Notes: generated by a model from the letters alone, not told the origin. A stretch of 63,819 bases of DNA from Ruminococcus sp. AF41-9 (GCF_003477525.1 NZ_QUDO01000022.1:1-63819); one strand, 5' to 3'; positions 7,634-17,614 are shown, numbered from the stretch's first letter. Made by a program: numbers and translations.

Positions 7634-9190
7634 ATGAATATACAGGAAGCAAAAGAGGAAATCTGTAATACAGTCCGGGCATATCTGGCGAAGGATGAGG
7701 ATGGATATTATGTTTATCCGCTGGTGCGGCAAAGACCGATTCTTCTGATCGGACCTCCGGGAATCGGGAAAACTGCGATCATGGAGCAGGCGGCAGCAGA
7801 GTGCAAAGTAGGGCTTGTATCTTACACGATCACGCATCATACCAGACAGAGTGCCATTGGTCTTCCGGAGATTGTGGAGCGCAATTACGGGGGAAAAGAA
7901 ATGATGGTGACAGACTATACGATGAGTGAGATCGTGGCGTCTGTCTATGACTGTATGGAAAATACGGGAAAAAGAGAAGGCATTCTGTTTATCGACGAGA
8001 TCAATTGCGTATCAGAAACCCTGGCACCGGCAATGCTTGCGCTCCTTCAGAATAAAACATTCGGGAGTCATAAAATCCCGGAGGGATGGATTCTGGTGGC
8101 GGCAGGGAATCCGCCGGAGTATAATAAATCTGTCCGGGAGTTTGACATTGTTACGCTGGACCGTGTCCGGAAACTGGAGATTGAGCCGGACTGTGATATC
8201 TGGCTGAAATATGCAGGACAGCGGAAGGTACATCAGGCGATCATTTCTTACCTTTCCATGAAAAAAGAAAGGTTTTATTCTGTGGAGAACACGGTGGACG
8301 GCAAATTTTTTGTGACTGCCAGAGGATGGGAGGATCTTTCCAGACTGCTCCAGAGTTATGAGAAACTTGGAATTGAGATCAGTGCCGAACTGGTCGGGGA
8401 ATTTTTGCAGAAAGAGGAGACTGCCAGAGATTTTGCAGGCTTTTATCAGTTATATATGAAATACGGAGAAGACTATCAGATTCCGGAGATCCTGGACGGC
8501 AGGCTCAGTCCGGAGAAACTGAAAGAGAAGCAGAAGATGGCCGGTGGCGGAGCTTTTGAAGAACGGTTTGCAGTTGTGAATCTGATCCACGGTACTTTGA
8601 AGGAAACGGTGGGAAAATATGGACACGCAGACCGACAGCTTACGGTAATGTATGAATTGCTGCAGCATATGAAGAAGCAGGTGAAAAAAAATCCCGTGGA
8701 TCTGGAGAGCAGGGGGCAGATCAGTGCAGATCTTTCCTCACTGGAAGAATTTGTGCAGGAGCAGGAGAACAGCCTGCAGGTTAAGATAAAGATGGAACTG
8801 CTTTCCCTGAAAGAACAGAAATATCAGGAGATTGCGATCCGTAAATTACGGGAATATATTCTGAATGCGAAAAAGGAGCATTTACGGTCGGCAGAGAATG
8901 GGTTTAAACGAATCTGTAAATGCTTTGAAGAAGAAGCTGCCGGAAGGGAAGCTCTGGTGGAGAAGATACAGAGACAGTTACAGAATGCCTTTTCTTTTAT
9001 CGAAGAGAGTTTCGGGGAGAAGCAGGAGATGCTGCTTTTCGTGACAGGATTGACGGCTGACCGGGAAATGACGGATTTTATTGCTGAGAATGGATGTCCG
9101 GCATATTTCCAGCATAGCGGAATGCTTTTATATAACAGAGAAGAAAGAGAGCTGAGGCAGGCGTGTATGGAGGCAGTGGAAGAACTCTGA
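7634..9190 (+). CDS. MoxR-family AAA+ ATPase
   Basis: This is a chaperone-like ATPase of the MoxR class, expected to act on the VWA-like protein encoded just upstream. It has Walker A GPPGIGKTAIM near residue 39, Walker B ILFIDEIN near 116 and sensor 1 AAGNPPEYN near 157. The C-terminal 200 residues are long, helical and Glu/Lys-rich, probably coiled coil. The ATG at 7634 is chosen over an in-frame start at 7523 because GACAGGAGCAGGG lies before it. The extra 37 residues from 7523 would also be read through a GTTACTG-family repeat and overlap the previous gene. Proteins of this type (about 518 residues) accompany DUF2201 proteins in Clostridia. Confidence 0.8.
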   Translation: MNIQEAKEEICNTVRAYLAKDEDGYYVYPLVRQRPILLIGPPGIGKTAIMEQAAAECKVGLVSYTITHHTRQSAIGLPEIVERNYGGKEMMVTDYTMSEIVASVYDCMENTGKREGILFIDEINCVSETLAPAMLALLQNKTFGSHKIPEGWILVAAGNPPEYNKSVREFDIVTLDRVRKLEIEPDCDIWLKYAGQRKVHQAIISYLSMKKERFYSVENTVDGKFFVTARGWEDLSRLLQSYEKLGIEISAELVGEFLQKEETARDFAGFYQLYMKYGEDYQIPEILDGRLSPEKLKEKQKMAGGGAFEERFAVVNLIHGTLKETVGKYGHADRQLTVMYELLQHMKKQVKKNPVDLESRGQISADLSSLEEFVQEQENSLQVKIKMELLSLKEQKYQEIAIRKLREYILNAKKEHLRSAENGFKRICKCFEEEAAGREALVEKIQRQLQNAFSFIEESFGEKQEMLLFVTGLTADREMTDFIAENGCPAYFQHSGMLLYNREERELRQACMEAVEEL

Positions 9191-9388
9191 CGGACGAAGT
9201 GCTGACAGGAGTATGGAACAGTAATGACTACAAAATACAGATGACATTTCTATATAATAGAACAGGAGTAAACAGAGTCAGGAGGATATCTGCAATAGAA
9301 GCAGAGGATTTGCCTGACGGGAGACGTACCTGAGTTGATAAAAAATAAAAGCAGGTCTGTTCAGGCAGATCTGGGAAATGGAGGAATC
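9191..9388 (+). other. Short intergenic region before sortase gene
   Basis: This holds a GTTACTG-family remnant (GGAACAGTAATGAC near 9217) and a possible -10 box TATAAT near 9252, but no clear -35. The open frame from 9335 is not used because a good GGAGG site precedes the ATG at 9389. Confidence 0.4.
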
Positions 9389-10183
9389 ATGTCAGAGAAG
9401 AAACCGAAAAAAAAGAAAACAGCCGGGGATATTGTTCTGAGCATCATTCTGGTTGCGGCGGTCTGCGTGTTCTGTTATGCAGGATATAATCTTTTCCATA
9501 TTTATACAGAGTATAAGAAGGGGACGGATGAATATAATCAGATTGCACAGATGGCAGTCACAGAGCGCAATCCGGATGTTGAGGGTGAGGCGGCAGGCCC
9601 GTCCGATGAAGGAAGATTAAAGGCCCCGATGGATATTGATTTTAAGTCGTTGAAGAGTGTGAATGAGGATGTGGTAGGCTGGATTTATGTGGAGGCAGTT
9701 CCGGACATTAATTATCCGATCGTGCATGGAACGGATAATGAAACCTATCTTCACAGAACTTATGAAAAGAATTATAATTTCGCAGGAACGATTTTTGTGG
9801 ATTATGAGAATAAGGGAGATTTCAGCGACTGTAATACGCTGGTCTATGGCCACAATATGAAAAATGGTTCCATGTTTGCGCAGCTGAAGAAATTTTCACA
9901 GAATGAGGAAACCTATAAGAAGAGTAAATATTTCTGGATTTTTACACCTGAGAAGAACTACAGATATGAGATTATTTCCGCGTATACGACAGGAGTAAAC
10001 AGCGATACTTATACACTGTTTAAGGGACCGGGAGAGGAATTTCAGGAATATCTGGATAAGATCAGAGGATATTCTGAGATCCAGACGGATGCAGGGGATT
10101 TAACTATTAAGGATAAGATTATTACCTTATCTACCTGTACAGGAAATGAGGCGACCCGTTATGTTGTGCAGGGAAAAGGGTAG
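9389..10183 (+). CDS. Class B sortase
   Basis: This is a membrane-anchored transpeptidase that cleaves a sorting signal and joins the protein to peptidoglycan or a pilin. After a lysine-rich cytoplasmic start comes one membrane span (about 12-33), then the catalytic domain. The three catalytic residues are visible: His in YGHNM (about 153), Cys in LSTC (about 248) and Arg in TRYVV (about 255). The 264-residue length fits SrtB. No substrate with a sorting motif is encoded nearby, so it is an orphan here and its substrate lies elsewhere. Confidence 0.88.
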   Translation: MSEKKPKKKKTAGDIVLSIILVAAVCVFCYAGYNLFHIYTEYKKGTDEYNQIAQMAVTERNPDVEGEAAGPSDEGRLKAPMDIDFKSLKSVNEDVVGWIYVEAVPDINYPIVHGTDNETYLHRTYEKNYNFAGTIFVDYENKGDFSDCNTLVYGHNMKNGSMFAQLKKFSQNEETYKKSKYFWIFTPEKNYRYEIISAYTTGVNSDTYTLFKGPGEEFQEYLDKIRGYSEIQTDAGDLTIKDKIITLSTCTGNEATRYVVQGKG

Positions 10184-10248
10184 ATACCCTGGATGTGACA
10201 GAGTAAACACACGGTATCATATAAATCTACGGAACAGGAGGATGCATC

Positions 10249-10986
10249 ATGGCAGGAGAAGTTGAAAAGTTACAGGAACTTGTGGATAACTATGACAATA
10301 TTGTGTTCTTTGGTGGAGCAGGAGTTTCCACAGAGAGCGGGATTCCGGATTTCAGAAGTCAGGACGGGCTGTATCATCAGAAGTATGATTACCCGCCGGA
10401 GACAATTTTAAGCCATACGTTTTTTATGCGCAAACCGGAAGAATTTTTTAAATTTTACAGGGACAAGATGCTCTGTGACACTGCAAAACCGAATGCAGCG
10501 CACAGGAAACTGGCTGAGCTGGAGGCGGCAGGGAAGCTGAAAGCTGTGATCACACAGAATATTGACAACCTGCATCAGATGGCTGGCAGTAAGAAAGTGC
10601 TGGAGCTTCACGGAAGTGTACACCGTAATTATTGTATGAAATGCCATAAATTTTATGATTTTGCACATATCAAGGCATCTACCGGGGTTCCGAGATGCGA
10701 GTGTGGAGGAATTATCAAGCCGGATGTGGTGCTTTATGAAGAAGGTCTGGATAATCAGACGATCAATGAAGCGGTGAAGGCGATTTCCGAGGCACAGGTG
10801 CTGATCATCGGAGGCACTTCCCTGGCGGTTTATCCGGCAGCAGGGCTGATCGACTATTTCCGGGGAGAGCATCTGGTAGTGATCAATAAATCCCCGACAC
10901 CGAGAGACAGATACGCAGATTTACTGATCCAGGAGCGATCGGACAGGTATTTGCGCAGATTCACTGTTGATGGAAAAATTCTGTAA
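10249..10986 (+). CDS. cobB: NAD-dependent protein deacylase, Sir2 family
   Basis: This sirtuin removes acyl groups from lysines using NAD+. The 245-residue protein has the NAD-binding motif GAGVSTESGIPDFRS (about 23-37), TQNIDNLH (about 102), the catalytic His in LHGSVH (about 121) and a Zn site with CxxC near 130 and CEC near 150. It follows the sortase gene and has an ACAGGAGG site before the ATG. The gene symbol is by family; substrates are not inferable. Confidence 0.92.
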   Translation: MAGEVEKLQELVDNYDNIVFFGGAGVSTESGIPDFRSQDGLYHQKYDYPPETILSHTFFMRKPEEFFKFYRDKMLCDTAKPNAAHRKLAELEAAGKLKAVITQNIDNLHQMAGSKKVLELHGSVHRNYCMKCHKFYDFAHIKASTGVPRCECGGIIKPDVVLYEEGLDNQTINEAVKAISEAQVLIIGGTSLAVYPAAGLIDYFRGEHLVVINKSPTPRDRYADLLIQERSDRYLRRFTVDGKIL

Positions 10987-11110
10987 AAAGAAAACAGCAG
11001 CGTGACGGATGATATTTTTGCTGGCGGACACAGGGGAACAGTAATATGTTTTCGGACTGCTGAAATAAAAGGTAAATGAAATAAAAAGTAAAATAAGAGG
11101 AGTAAAAAAT

Positions 11111-11302
11111 ATGGGACTTCTTTATGAAGTTGGAGACATTGTTACATTGAAAAAAGTCCATCCATGCGGCAGCAGGGACTGGGAAATCTTAAGAGTAGGC
11201 GCAGATTTCCGCCTGAAATGTCAGGGATGTGGACATCAGATCATGGTTCCGCGCAAGATGGTGGAAAAAAATACTAAAAATTTGATAAAAAAAGAAAAAT
11301 AG
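11111..11302 (+). CDS. DUF951 family small protein
   Basis: This 63-residue conserved Firmicutes protein of unknown function has the family pattern: a short beta-rich start (YEVGDIVTLKK), HPCGSRDWEILRVGADFRLKC, then CGH and a basic end. Two Cys in C-Q-G-C plus His suggest possible metal binding. It lies just upstream of the rpsF operon, a common position for this family. The RBS is AAGAGGAG before the ATG. Confidence 0.85.
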   Translation: MGLLYEVGDIVTLKKVHPCGSRDWEILRVGADFRLKCQGCGHQIMVPRKMVEKNTKNLIKKEK

Positions 11303-11305
11303 TGC

Positions 11306-11334
11306 TTTACAGACAGCGAAAACTGTGTTAGAAT
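11306..11334 (+). promoter_or_regulatory. Promoter of the rpsF operon
   Basis: TTTACA (11306-11311), a 17-nt spacer, and TAGAAT (11329-11334) lie 79 bp before the rpsF ATG. The leader between has a small hairpin (CCTTGC with GCAAAGG near 11359-11380). It could be the S6:S18 autoregulatory site known in other bacteria, but I cannot confirm the conserved core. Confidence 0.6.
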
Positions 11335-11412
11335 CAACACTCGTGATATATTTTATATCCTTGCTCTTTGACAGGCAAAGGGCCAACAGACCATAAGGAG
11401 GTAAAGCAAGAC

Positions 11413-11700
11413 ATGAACAAGTACGAGTTAGCATTAGTTGTTAGTGCAAAAGTTGAAGACGAAGTACGTGATGCAGTTGTTGAGAAAGCAAAAGGATACA
11501 TCACACGTTACAACGGCACTATCACAGAAGTAGAAGAATGGGGTAAGAAGAAATTAGCTTACGAAATTCAGAAAATGCATGAAGGCTTCTACTACTTTAT
11601 TCAGTTTGAAGCAGACGCACAGTGTCCGGCGGAAGTTGAAAGACACGTTCGTATCATGGACAACGTATTAAGATATTTAGTCGTAAGAAAAGACGCATAA
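11413..11700 (+). CDS. rpsF: 30S ribosomal protein bS6
   Basis: This 95-residue ribosomal protein pairs with bS18 in the 30S platform. The sequence MNKYELALVVSAKVEDE and the WGKKKLAYEIQKMHEGFYY segment are standard bS6. The ATG at 11413 has AAGGAGG spaced normally; the upstream in-frame start at 11368 would add leader sequence. First gene of rpsF-ssb-rpsR. Confidence 0.97.
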   Translation: MNKYELALVVSAKVEDEVRDAVVEKAKGYITRYNGTITEVEEWGKKKLAYEIQKMHEGFYYFIQFEADAQCPAEVERHVRIMDNVLRYLVVRKDA

Positions 11701-11778
11701 TCTGATACAGAGTGAATTTAGAAAGCACCATTAAGAAACCCGTTCAACCATTCAGAACAGAAACGAAGAGGTATTCAC

Positions 11779-12234
11779 ATGAACAAAGTAATTTTAATGG
11801 GACGCTTAACAAGAGATCCTGAGGTGAGATATTCCGCAGGAGAGAATGCATTGGCGATTGCCAGATATACACTGGCAGTAGACAGAAGATTCCGTCGTGA
11901 CGGGGAAGCGACAGCAGATTTTATCAACTGTGTATCCTTTGGACGTACAGCAGAGTTTGCAGAGAAGTATTTCCGTCAAGGACTTAAGATTGTTGTTTCA
12001 GGACGTATTCAGACAGGTAGCTATACCAACCGTGACGGACAGAAAGTCTACACGACAGAGGTTGTAGTTGAAGATCAGGAATTTGCCGAGAGCAAGGCAG
12101 CAAGCGATAATTACGCAGCTTCCCATCCTCAGGCAGCAGCACCTGCACCTTCCATGCCGACTCCGGGAGCAGCCAGTGCAGACGGCTTTATGAACATTCC
12201 GGATGGAATTGATGAAGAACTGCCGTTCAATTAA
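11779..12234 (+). CDS. ssb: Single-stranded DNA-binding protein
   Basis: The 151-residue SSB protects single-stranded DNA and recruits repair and replication proteins. It has an N-terminal OB fold (MNKVILMGRLTRDPEVRY to about 105), an Ala/Pro-rich linker, and the acidic tip DEELPFN that binds partners. It sits between rpsF and rpsR as in most Firmicutes. Confidence 0.97.
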   Translation: MNKVILMGRLTRDPEVRYSAGENALAIARYTLAVDRRFRRDGEATADFINCVSFGRTAEFAEKYFRQGLKIVVSGRIQTGSYTNRDGQKVYTTEVVVEDQEFAESKAASDNYAASHPQAAAPAPSMPTPGAASADGFMNIPDGIDEELPFN

Positions 12235-12277
12235 GGCTTATTACAAACTGATAGAATAAGATAGGAGGAAAGCAATC

Positions 12278-12541
12278 ATGGCTTACAATAGAGGCGAAAG
12301 ACCAGACTCTCCAATGAAGAGAAGAGGCGGACGCAGAAGAAAAAAAGTTTGCGTATTCTGTGGTAAAGAGAATAACGAAATCGACTACAAGGATGTAGCA
12401 AAATTAAGAAAATATGTTTCTGAAAGAGGAAAAATCCTCCCAAGAAGAATCACAGGAAACTGTGCAAAACATCAGAGAGCACTGACAGTTGCTATCAAGA
12501 GAGCACGTCATATGGCTATGATGCCATACATCCAGGACTAA
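12278..12541 (+). CDS. rpsR: 30S ribosomal protein bS18
   Basis: The 87-residue bS18 has an Arg/Lys-rich start, CVFCGKE with two Cys (the zinc-binding type), the IDYKDV motif and the conserved [12 protein letters not shown] segment. GGAGG precedes the ATG. A hairpin terminator follows at 12566. Confidence 0.97.
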   Translation: MAYNRGERPDSPMKRRGGRRRKKVCVFCGKENNEIDYKDVAKLRKYVSERGKILPRRITGNCAKHQRALTVAIKRARHMAMMPYIQD

Positions 12542-12565
12542 TCTGATCTGAAGATGAATGTTAAG

Positions 12566-12616
12566 GAAGCTGTTGCTTCTGCAATGAAAATTGCGGAGCA
12601 CGGCTTCTTTTTTGTT
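12566..12616 (+). terminator. Terminator after rpsR
   Basis: A long hairpin (GAAGC...TTCTGCAAT with ATTGCGGAGC...GGCTTC) with a GAAA loop is followed by TTTTTTGTTT. Confidence 0.8.
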
Positions 12617-12628
12617 TAACAGTAAGTA

Positions 12629-12657
12629 TGGTAAAACTCATGGAAATCTGTTATAAT
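12629..12657 (+). promoter_or_regulatory. Probable promoter of gdpP-rplI-dnaB
   Basis: A perfect TATAAT (12652-12657) lies 17 nt after a weak -35, TGGTAA. It directly follows the rpsR terminator and precedes gdpP by 70 bp. Confidence 0.55.
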
Positions 12658-12727
12658 ACATACCAAAGGGCGTTTTTGTGCCCTGCCAAAACGAAACTGA
12701 AAAAGAGAAAAGAACGGAAAGAAAGAC

Positions 12728-14779
12728 ATGAGTGATAAACTGAAATTAAAAGGGCACATGAAAGCATTCATGCGGTGGCCTTTGATTCTCTCCGTGTTAC
12801 TGATCGTGCTGAATCTTCTGGTATACTATATCAGCATAAAAGCAGGTATTGTTGTATCAGTGGGGATTCTCATTTACGTTGGGATCGCAGTTGTGGTATT
12901 GCGCTGTCACCGCCCGTTTATTGTAAATGGTCTGATCGCATTTGCCAATCAGTATGACACACTGGAAAAGAGAATCCTGGAAGAGCTGGCTCTGCCCTAT
13001 GCCATTATGGATATGAATGGCAAAATGATCTGGTCCAATAAAGTATTTGCAGAGCTGACAGGAAAGGATCAGTTTTACAAGAAAAATATCAGCTCTATTT
13101 TTCCTGATGTGACAGCCGACAAGCTGCCTGTTTCAGAGAAAAAAGAAATGAGTGAAGTCTGCACACAGTTCGGAGAAAAGGTTTACCGGATCTCCATGCA
13201 GAGAGTTTCTCTTGGGGAAGTGGTTGCGAGAAGTGAGCTGTTTGAGAAAACCGACCGTAAAGTCAGCCTCATTGCCATGTATCTCTATGATGATACAGAA
13301 CTGAAAGAATATATCAAGAAAAATGAAGATGACAAGCTGGTTGTTGCACTGGCTTATCTCGACAATTACGAGGAAGCTCTGGAGAGCGTGGAAGATGTAC
13401 GCCGTTCTCTGCTGATCGCACTGATCGACCGAAAGATCACCAAATATTTTTCCAATTTCGACGGTCTTGTGAAGAAGCTGGAGAAGGACAAATATTTCCT
13501 GATCATGCGCCAGAGTTCACTGGAAGCTCTGAAAGAACAGAGATTCCACATTCTGGAGGAAGTCAAGACCGTAAATATCGGAAACGAGATGGCGATCACT
13601 TTAAGTATCGGTGTCGGTCTGAATGCTTCCACTTATATTCAGAATTATGAATATTCCCGTATTGCCATAGAGATGGCACTTGGGCGCGGCGGTGACCAGG
13701 TGGTAATTAAAAATGGCAACAACATTACTTACTATGGCGGTAAGACACAGCAGGTAGAGAAGACGACCCGTGTAAAAGCGAGAGTGAAGGCTCAGGCACT
13801 CAAAGAGTTTATGAGTACCAAAGACCGTGTCGTAGTCATGGGACATAAGATTACAGACGTGGATGCCCTGGGTGCTGCCATCGGTATTTACCGTGCAGGA
13901 AAGACCATCGGAAAGACCGTCAATATCGTGGTGAATGATCCAACTGTGTCCATCCGTCCGTTGATGGCAGGATTTATGAACAATTCGGATTATGATCCGT
14001 CTATGTTCGTAAACAGTGCGCAGGCGAAGGAGTTTGTGGATAACAATACCGTAGTTGTGGTTGTTGATACCAATAAGCCAAGCTATACAGAGTGCGAAGA
14101 GCTGCTTCATATGACAAAGACAATCGTAGTGCTCGATCACCACAGACGCGGAAGTGAAGTAATTGATAATGCAGTGCTTTCCTATGTGGAGCCTTACGCA
14201 TCTTCCGCATGTGAAATGGTTGCTGAGATTTTACAGTATTTTTCAGATGATCTCAGAATCCGCAATATGGAAGCAGACTGTATTTACGCAGGTATCATGA
14301 TCGATACCAATAACTTTACCACAAGAGCCGGTGTGCGTACCTTTGAGGCCGCTGCATTTTTAAGAAGAAGCGGTGCAGATGTGACCAGAGTCCGCAAGAT
14401 GCTGCGTGACAATCTGGAATCCTATCAGGCCCGTGCAGAGGCAGTGCGTACGGCACATATTTACAGAGACTGCTTTGCCATAGCAAGATGCCCGAGTGAG
14501 GGGCTGGACAGTCCGACAGTGGTAGGAGCTCAGGCTGCCAATGAACTTCTGAATATCGCAGGAGTCAAGGCATCTTTTGTACTGACAGAGTACAATAACG
14601 AAGTTTATATCAGTGCCCGCGCAATTGATGAAGTCAATGTGCAGGTAATGATGGAAAAGATGGGTGGCGGCGGTCATATGAACATTGCCGGTGCTCAGGT
14701 CAAGGCAACTCCGGATGAAGTGGAGAAAATGCTGAAAGACATCATAGACGAGGATTATCAGGAGGAAAAAGCAAAATGA
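12728..14779 (+). CDS. gdpP: Cyclic-di-AMP phosphodiesterase GdpP
   Basis: This membrane enzyme breaks down cyclic-di-AMP. It has two N-terminal membrane spans (about 15-58), a degenerate PAS region, a degenerate GGDEF domain (about 170-330), then DHH and DHHA1 domains. The catalytic motifs are visible: [12 protein letters not shown] near 375, VVDTNKP near 443, LDHHRRG near 470 and [11 protein letters not shown] near 645. The length of 683 is normal. The stop overlaps the rplI start by 4 bp, so the two are translationally coupled. The same order is found in B. subtilis (gdpP-rplI-dnaC). Confidence 0.95.
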   Translation: MSDKLKLKGHMKAFMRWPLILSVLLIVLNLLVYYISIKAGIVVSVGILIYVGIAVVVLRCHRPFIVNGLIAFANQYDTLEKRILEELALPYAIMDMNGKMIWSNKVFAELTGKDQFYKKNISSIFPDVTADKLPVSEKKEMSEVCTQFGEKVYRISMQRVSLGEVVARSELFEKTDRKVSLIAMYLYDDTELKEYIKKNEDDKLVVALAYLDNYEEALESVEDVRRSLLIALIDRKITKYFSNFDGLVKKLEKDKYFLIMRQSSLEALKEQRFHILEEVKTVNIGNEMAITLSIGVGLNASTYIQNYEYSRIAIEMALGRGGDQVVIKNGNNITYYGGKTQQVEKTTRVKARVKAQALKEFMSTKDRVVVMGHKITDVDALGAAIGIYRAGKTIGKTVNIVVNDPTVSIRPLMAGFMNNSDYDPSMFVNSAQAKEFVDNNTVVVVVDTNKPSYTECEELLHMTKTIVVLDHHRRGSEVIDNAVLSYVEPYASSACEMVAEILQYFSDDLRIRNMEADCIYAGIMIDTNNFTTRAGVRTFEAAAFLRRSGADVTRVRKMLRDNLESYQARAEAVRTAHIYRDCFAIARCPSEGLDSPTVVGAQAANELLNIAGVKASFVLTEYNNEVYISARAIDEVNVQVMMEKMGGGGHMNIAGAQVKATPDEVEKMLKDIIDEDYQEEKAK

Positions 14780-15222
14780 AAGTAATTTTACTGGAAGATG
14801 TAAAATCCCTTGGAAAAAAAGGACAGATCGTAAATGTAAGTGACGGATATGCAAGAAACATGATCCTTCCGAAAAAACTGGGACTGGAGGCAACTCCTAA
14901 GAACTTAAATGACCTCAAACTTCAGAAGGCAAACGAAGAAAAAGTTGCCAAAGAAGTTTACGAGGCAGCGCAGGCATTTGCCAAAGACCTTGAGACAAAA
15001 GAAATCATTCTGACTCTGAAGACAGGAGAAGGCGGAAGAACTTTCGGTTCCGTTTCTTCCAAAGAAATTTCAGAAGCAGCAAAGAAACAGTTAAATCTGG
15101 ATATTGATAAAAAGAAACTTCAGCTTCCGGAGCCAATCCGTACATTAGGTGTGACTCAGGTTCCTGTAAAGCTTCATCCTAAGGTAACCGGAACATTAAA
15201 AGTATGGGTAAAAGAAGCCTGA
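14776..15222 (+). CDS. rplI: 50S ribosomal protein bL9
   Basis: The 148-residue bL9 binds 23S rRNA. The N-terminal domain ([16 protein letters not shown], then [13 protein letters not shown]), long connecting helix and C-terminal domain are all present. The start overlaps the end of gdpP (ATGA); the RBS lies inside gdpP (AGGAGG). Confidence 0.97.
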   Translation: MKVILLEDVKSLGKKGQIVNVSDGYARNMILPKKLGLEATPKNLNDLKLQKANEEKVAKEVYEAAQAFAKDLETKEIILTLKTGEGGRTFGSVSSKEISEAAKKQLNLDIDKKKLQLPEPIRTLGVTQVPVKLHPKVTGTLKVWVKEA

Positions 15223-15244
15223 GTCTTCCGGGAGGGATTAAAAC

Positions 15245-16573
15245 ATGGAAGAAGCACTGATCAAAAGAATTCTTCCCCACAGTATCGAGGCAGAACAGTC
15301 CGTGATCGGTTCGATGATCCTGGACAGGGATGCCATTCTTGTGGCATCGGAGATTCTTACCAGTGATGATTTCTATCAGAAACAGTATGGCATTATTTTT
15401 GATGCCATGGTGGAACTGTGCAACGAAGGCAAACCGGTAGATCTGATCACACTTCAGAACCGCCTGAAGGAAAAAGAGCTTCCGCCGGATATCAGTAGCA
15501 TGGAATATGTGAGAGATCTGCTCACCGCAGTTCCGACCTCTGCCAATGTCAAATATTATGCCAATATTGTAAGTGAGAAAGCGGTTCTTCGAAGACTGAT
15601 CAAGGCAAATGAAGAAATTGCCAATACCTGTTATCTGGAGAAAGAGAGTACAGAGATCATTCTGGAGGAGGCGGAGAAAAAACTTTTCAACATCCTTCAG
15701 AAGCGAAACAGCGAGGAATATGTACCGATCCAGCAGGTAGTCTTAAACGCAATCAACAATATTGAAAAGGCGTCCAAACTGAAAGGTTCTGTCACCGGTA
15801 TTCCGACCGGTTTCGTGGATCTGGACTATAAGACTTCGGGAATGCATCCGTCCGACCTGGTGCTGATCGCAGCCCGTCCGTCTATGGGAAAGACCGCCTT
15901 TGTTCTGAATATTGCACAGTATATGGCATTTCGTAAGGATGTCACAGTAGCGATTTTCAGTCTGGAAATGTCCAAGGAGCAGCTTGTAAACCGACTTCTG
16001 GCCATGGAATCTCACGTAGATTCCCAGAACATGCGAACCGGTAATCTGAAAGATGAGGACTGGACAAAGCTGGTGGAAGGTGCGGATATCATTGGAAAAT
16101 CCAATCTGATCATTGACGATACACCTGGTATCTCCATTGCGGAAATGCGCTCCAAATGCAGAAAATATAAACTGGAACATAATCTTGGCATTATCATGAT
16201 CGATTACTTGCAGCTCATGAGTGGAAGTGGAAAAAGTGACTCCCGTCAGCAGGAGATTTCTGATATTTCCCGTTCCCTGAAAGCCCTTGCCAGAGAGCTT
16301 GGGGTTCCGGTGATTGCTCTGTCACAGCTCAGCCGTGCCGTAGAACAGCGCCCGGATCACAGACCGATGCTTTCTGACCTTCGAGAGTCCGGAGCTATCG
16401 AGCAGGATGCCGATGTGGTAATGTTTATCTACCGTGATGACTATTATCATAAGGATACAGAAAAGAAGGACATTGCAGAGATCATCATAGCCAAACAGAG
16501 AAACGGCCCGATCGGTACCGTGGAACTGGTATGGCTGCCGAGGTATACACAGTTTGTCAATATGAAGAAATAG
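15245..16573 (+). CDS. dnaB: Replicative DNA helicase DnaB
   Basis: This hexameric helicase drives the replication fork (named dnaC in B. subtilis). It has an N-terminal helical domain (PHSIEAEQSVIGSMI), Walker A ARPSMGKT near 212-219, Walker B IMIDYLQL near 318 and the arginine-finger region DLRESGAIEQDADV near 380. The length of 442 is normal and no intein is present. It is the last gene of the operon. Confidence 0.97.
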   Translation: MEEALIKRILPHSIEAEQSVIGSMILDRDAILVASEILTSDDFYQKQYGIIFDAMVELCNEGKPVDLITLQNRLKEKELPPDISSMEYVRDLLTAVPTSANVKYYANIVSEKAVLRRLIKANEEIANTCYLEKESTEIILEEAEKKLFNILQKRNSEEYVPIQQVVLNAINNIEKASKLKGSVTGIPTGFVDLDYKTSGMHPSDLVLIAARPSMGKTAFVLNIAQYMAFRKDVTVAIFSLEMSKEQLVNRLLAMESHVDSQNMRTGNLKDEDWTKLVEGADIIGKSNLIIDDTPGISIAEMRSKCRKYKLEHNLGIIMIDYLQLMSGSGKSDSRQQEISDISRSLKALARELGVPVIALSQLSRAVEQRPDHRPMLSDLRESGAIEQDADVVMFIYRDDYYHKDTEKKDIAEIIIAKQRNGPIGTVELVWLPRYTQFVNMKK

Positions 16574-16589
16574 TGATATAAGAGATAAA

Positions 16590-16638
16590 AACAGCAGCAG
16601 ACAGGAAGATAAAAGTTTCCTTCTGCTGTTATTTTTTT
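16590..16638 (+). terminator. Terminator after dnaB
   Basis: AACAGCAG...GGAA pairs with TTCC...CTGCTGTT and is followed by ATTTTTTTG. Confidence 0.85.
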
Positions 16639-16729
16639 GTATAAAATATAGCATCGACAGATGATCAATAGATATGCTGGTTATATATGATTTGTGCATA
16701 TTCTGTCTGAAAAGGTCAGATGAATTTTC

Positions 16730-16758
16730 TTGAAATCTCCCTGGTATTTTTTTATAAT
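16730..16758 (+). promoter_or_regulatory. Promoter of the MerR-like gene
   Basis: TTGAAA (16730-16735), a 17-nt spacer, and TATAAT (16753-16758) lie about 58 bp before the ATG. Confidence 0.7.
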
Positions 16759-16815
16759 GATAACAATCCTCAAAGATTTTTTCAGGAGTGTTGGAAACAG
16801 AACAGGAGGGGGAGT

Positions 16816-17378
16816 ATGGAGCAGCGATACAGTGTAACTCAGGCGGCACAGATCCTTGGTGTGAGGGCATCCGTCCTCGGTATTGGGAGGATGAACTGAA
16901 TCTGCGGATCAGCCGGAATGAGCAGGGACATCGTTACTACACAGGATATGATATTACGCTTCTGGCAAATATAAAAGAACTGAAGAAAAGAGGACTGGCA
17001 CTGCGGGCAATCAAAGAGGTAATCCCGAAGATTTCCCAGACACCTCCGGGCAGTACAGATCATAAAGTAAAGCTTCTGAATGATGAACAGGAAGAATGGC
17101 AACTGAGAAATGAATCAGGAAATGCCATGAGAAATTCCGGAGAAAATATAAGGAAAAATGCAGGGAGAAATGGAACGGGACAGGACATGGAAAAAGAAAA
17201 AATTCTGGAATTTCAGAATATTCTGGAACGACTGATCACACAGGAACTTCAGATGAAGAAAGAGGGAGAAAATGACTGCCGCAGCCTGGATGCCGCGATC
17301 CGGAGCAGACAGCTTGCAAGAAAAGAAGCAGCTGCTTCCCTGGAAAAGAAAAATAAGAAACGACGAAGAAAATACTGA
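16816..17378 (+). pseudogene. MerR-type HTH regulator (single-base frameshift)
   Basis: This is a DNA-binding protein with an N-terminal MerR-like helix-turn-helix. From the ATG at 16816 (after GGAGGGGG) the product reads MEQRYSVTQAAQILGVRASVL in one frame. The next frame continues RYWEDELNLRISRNEQGHRYY. A missing C near 16878 (CTCGG for CTCCGG) explains the break. Restored, it is about 188 residues with a Lys/Arg/Glu-rich, probably coiled-coil C-terminal part. No effector domain is recognisable and there is no obvious target gene. Likely a sequence error rather than decay. Confidence 0.75.
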
Positions 17379-17407
17379 GTTTCAGAATTGCGCATATTCA
17401 TTGGACT

Positions 17408-17498
17408 TATAGCGATCCTCTAAAATAACGCATCTTAATCCAGTCTTTCACCCTCTGCTGAACTGTCTTAAATGCATTATTTACGAGGATTGCTATAA
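17408..17498. mobile_element. Internally deleted MITE derivative
   Basis: It has the same ends as the 3362-3530 element (TATAGCGATCCTC... and ...GAGGATTGCTATAAT). About 79 bp between two short GTC direct repeats is missing, which removes the left half of the inner hairpin. About 91 bp remain. Confidence 0.75.
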
Positions 17499-17570
17499 TC
17501 TGAAAAAATATAAAAGGTACATAGAAAATAAAGAAAAACATATAAAGTAAAAAAACGGTATAAAAAGTAA

Positions 17571-17614
17571 AAAAACAGCCATACTTCTTATTATAAAAGA
17601 AGTATGGCTGTTTT
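17571..17614. terminator. Bidirectional terminator
   Basis: A strong hairpin with an AAAACAGCCATACTTCTT left arm and exact complement has A/T-runs on both sides. It ends the ferredoxin gene from the minus strand and could also stop plus-strand transcripts. Confidence 0.88.
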
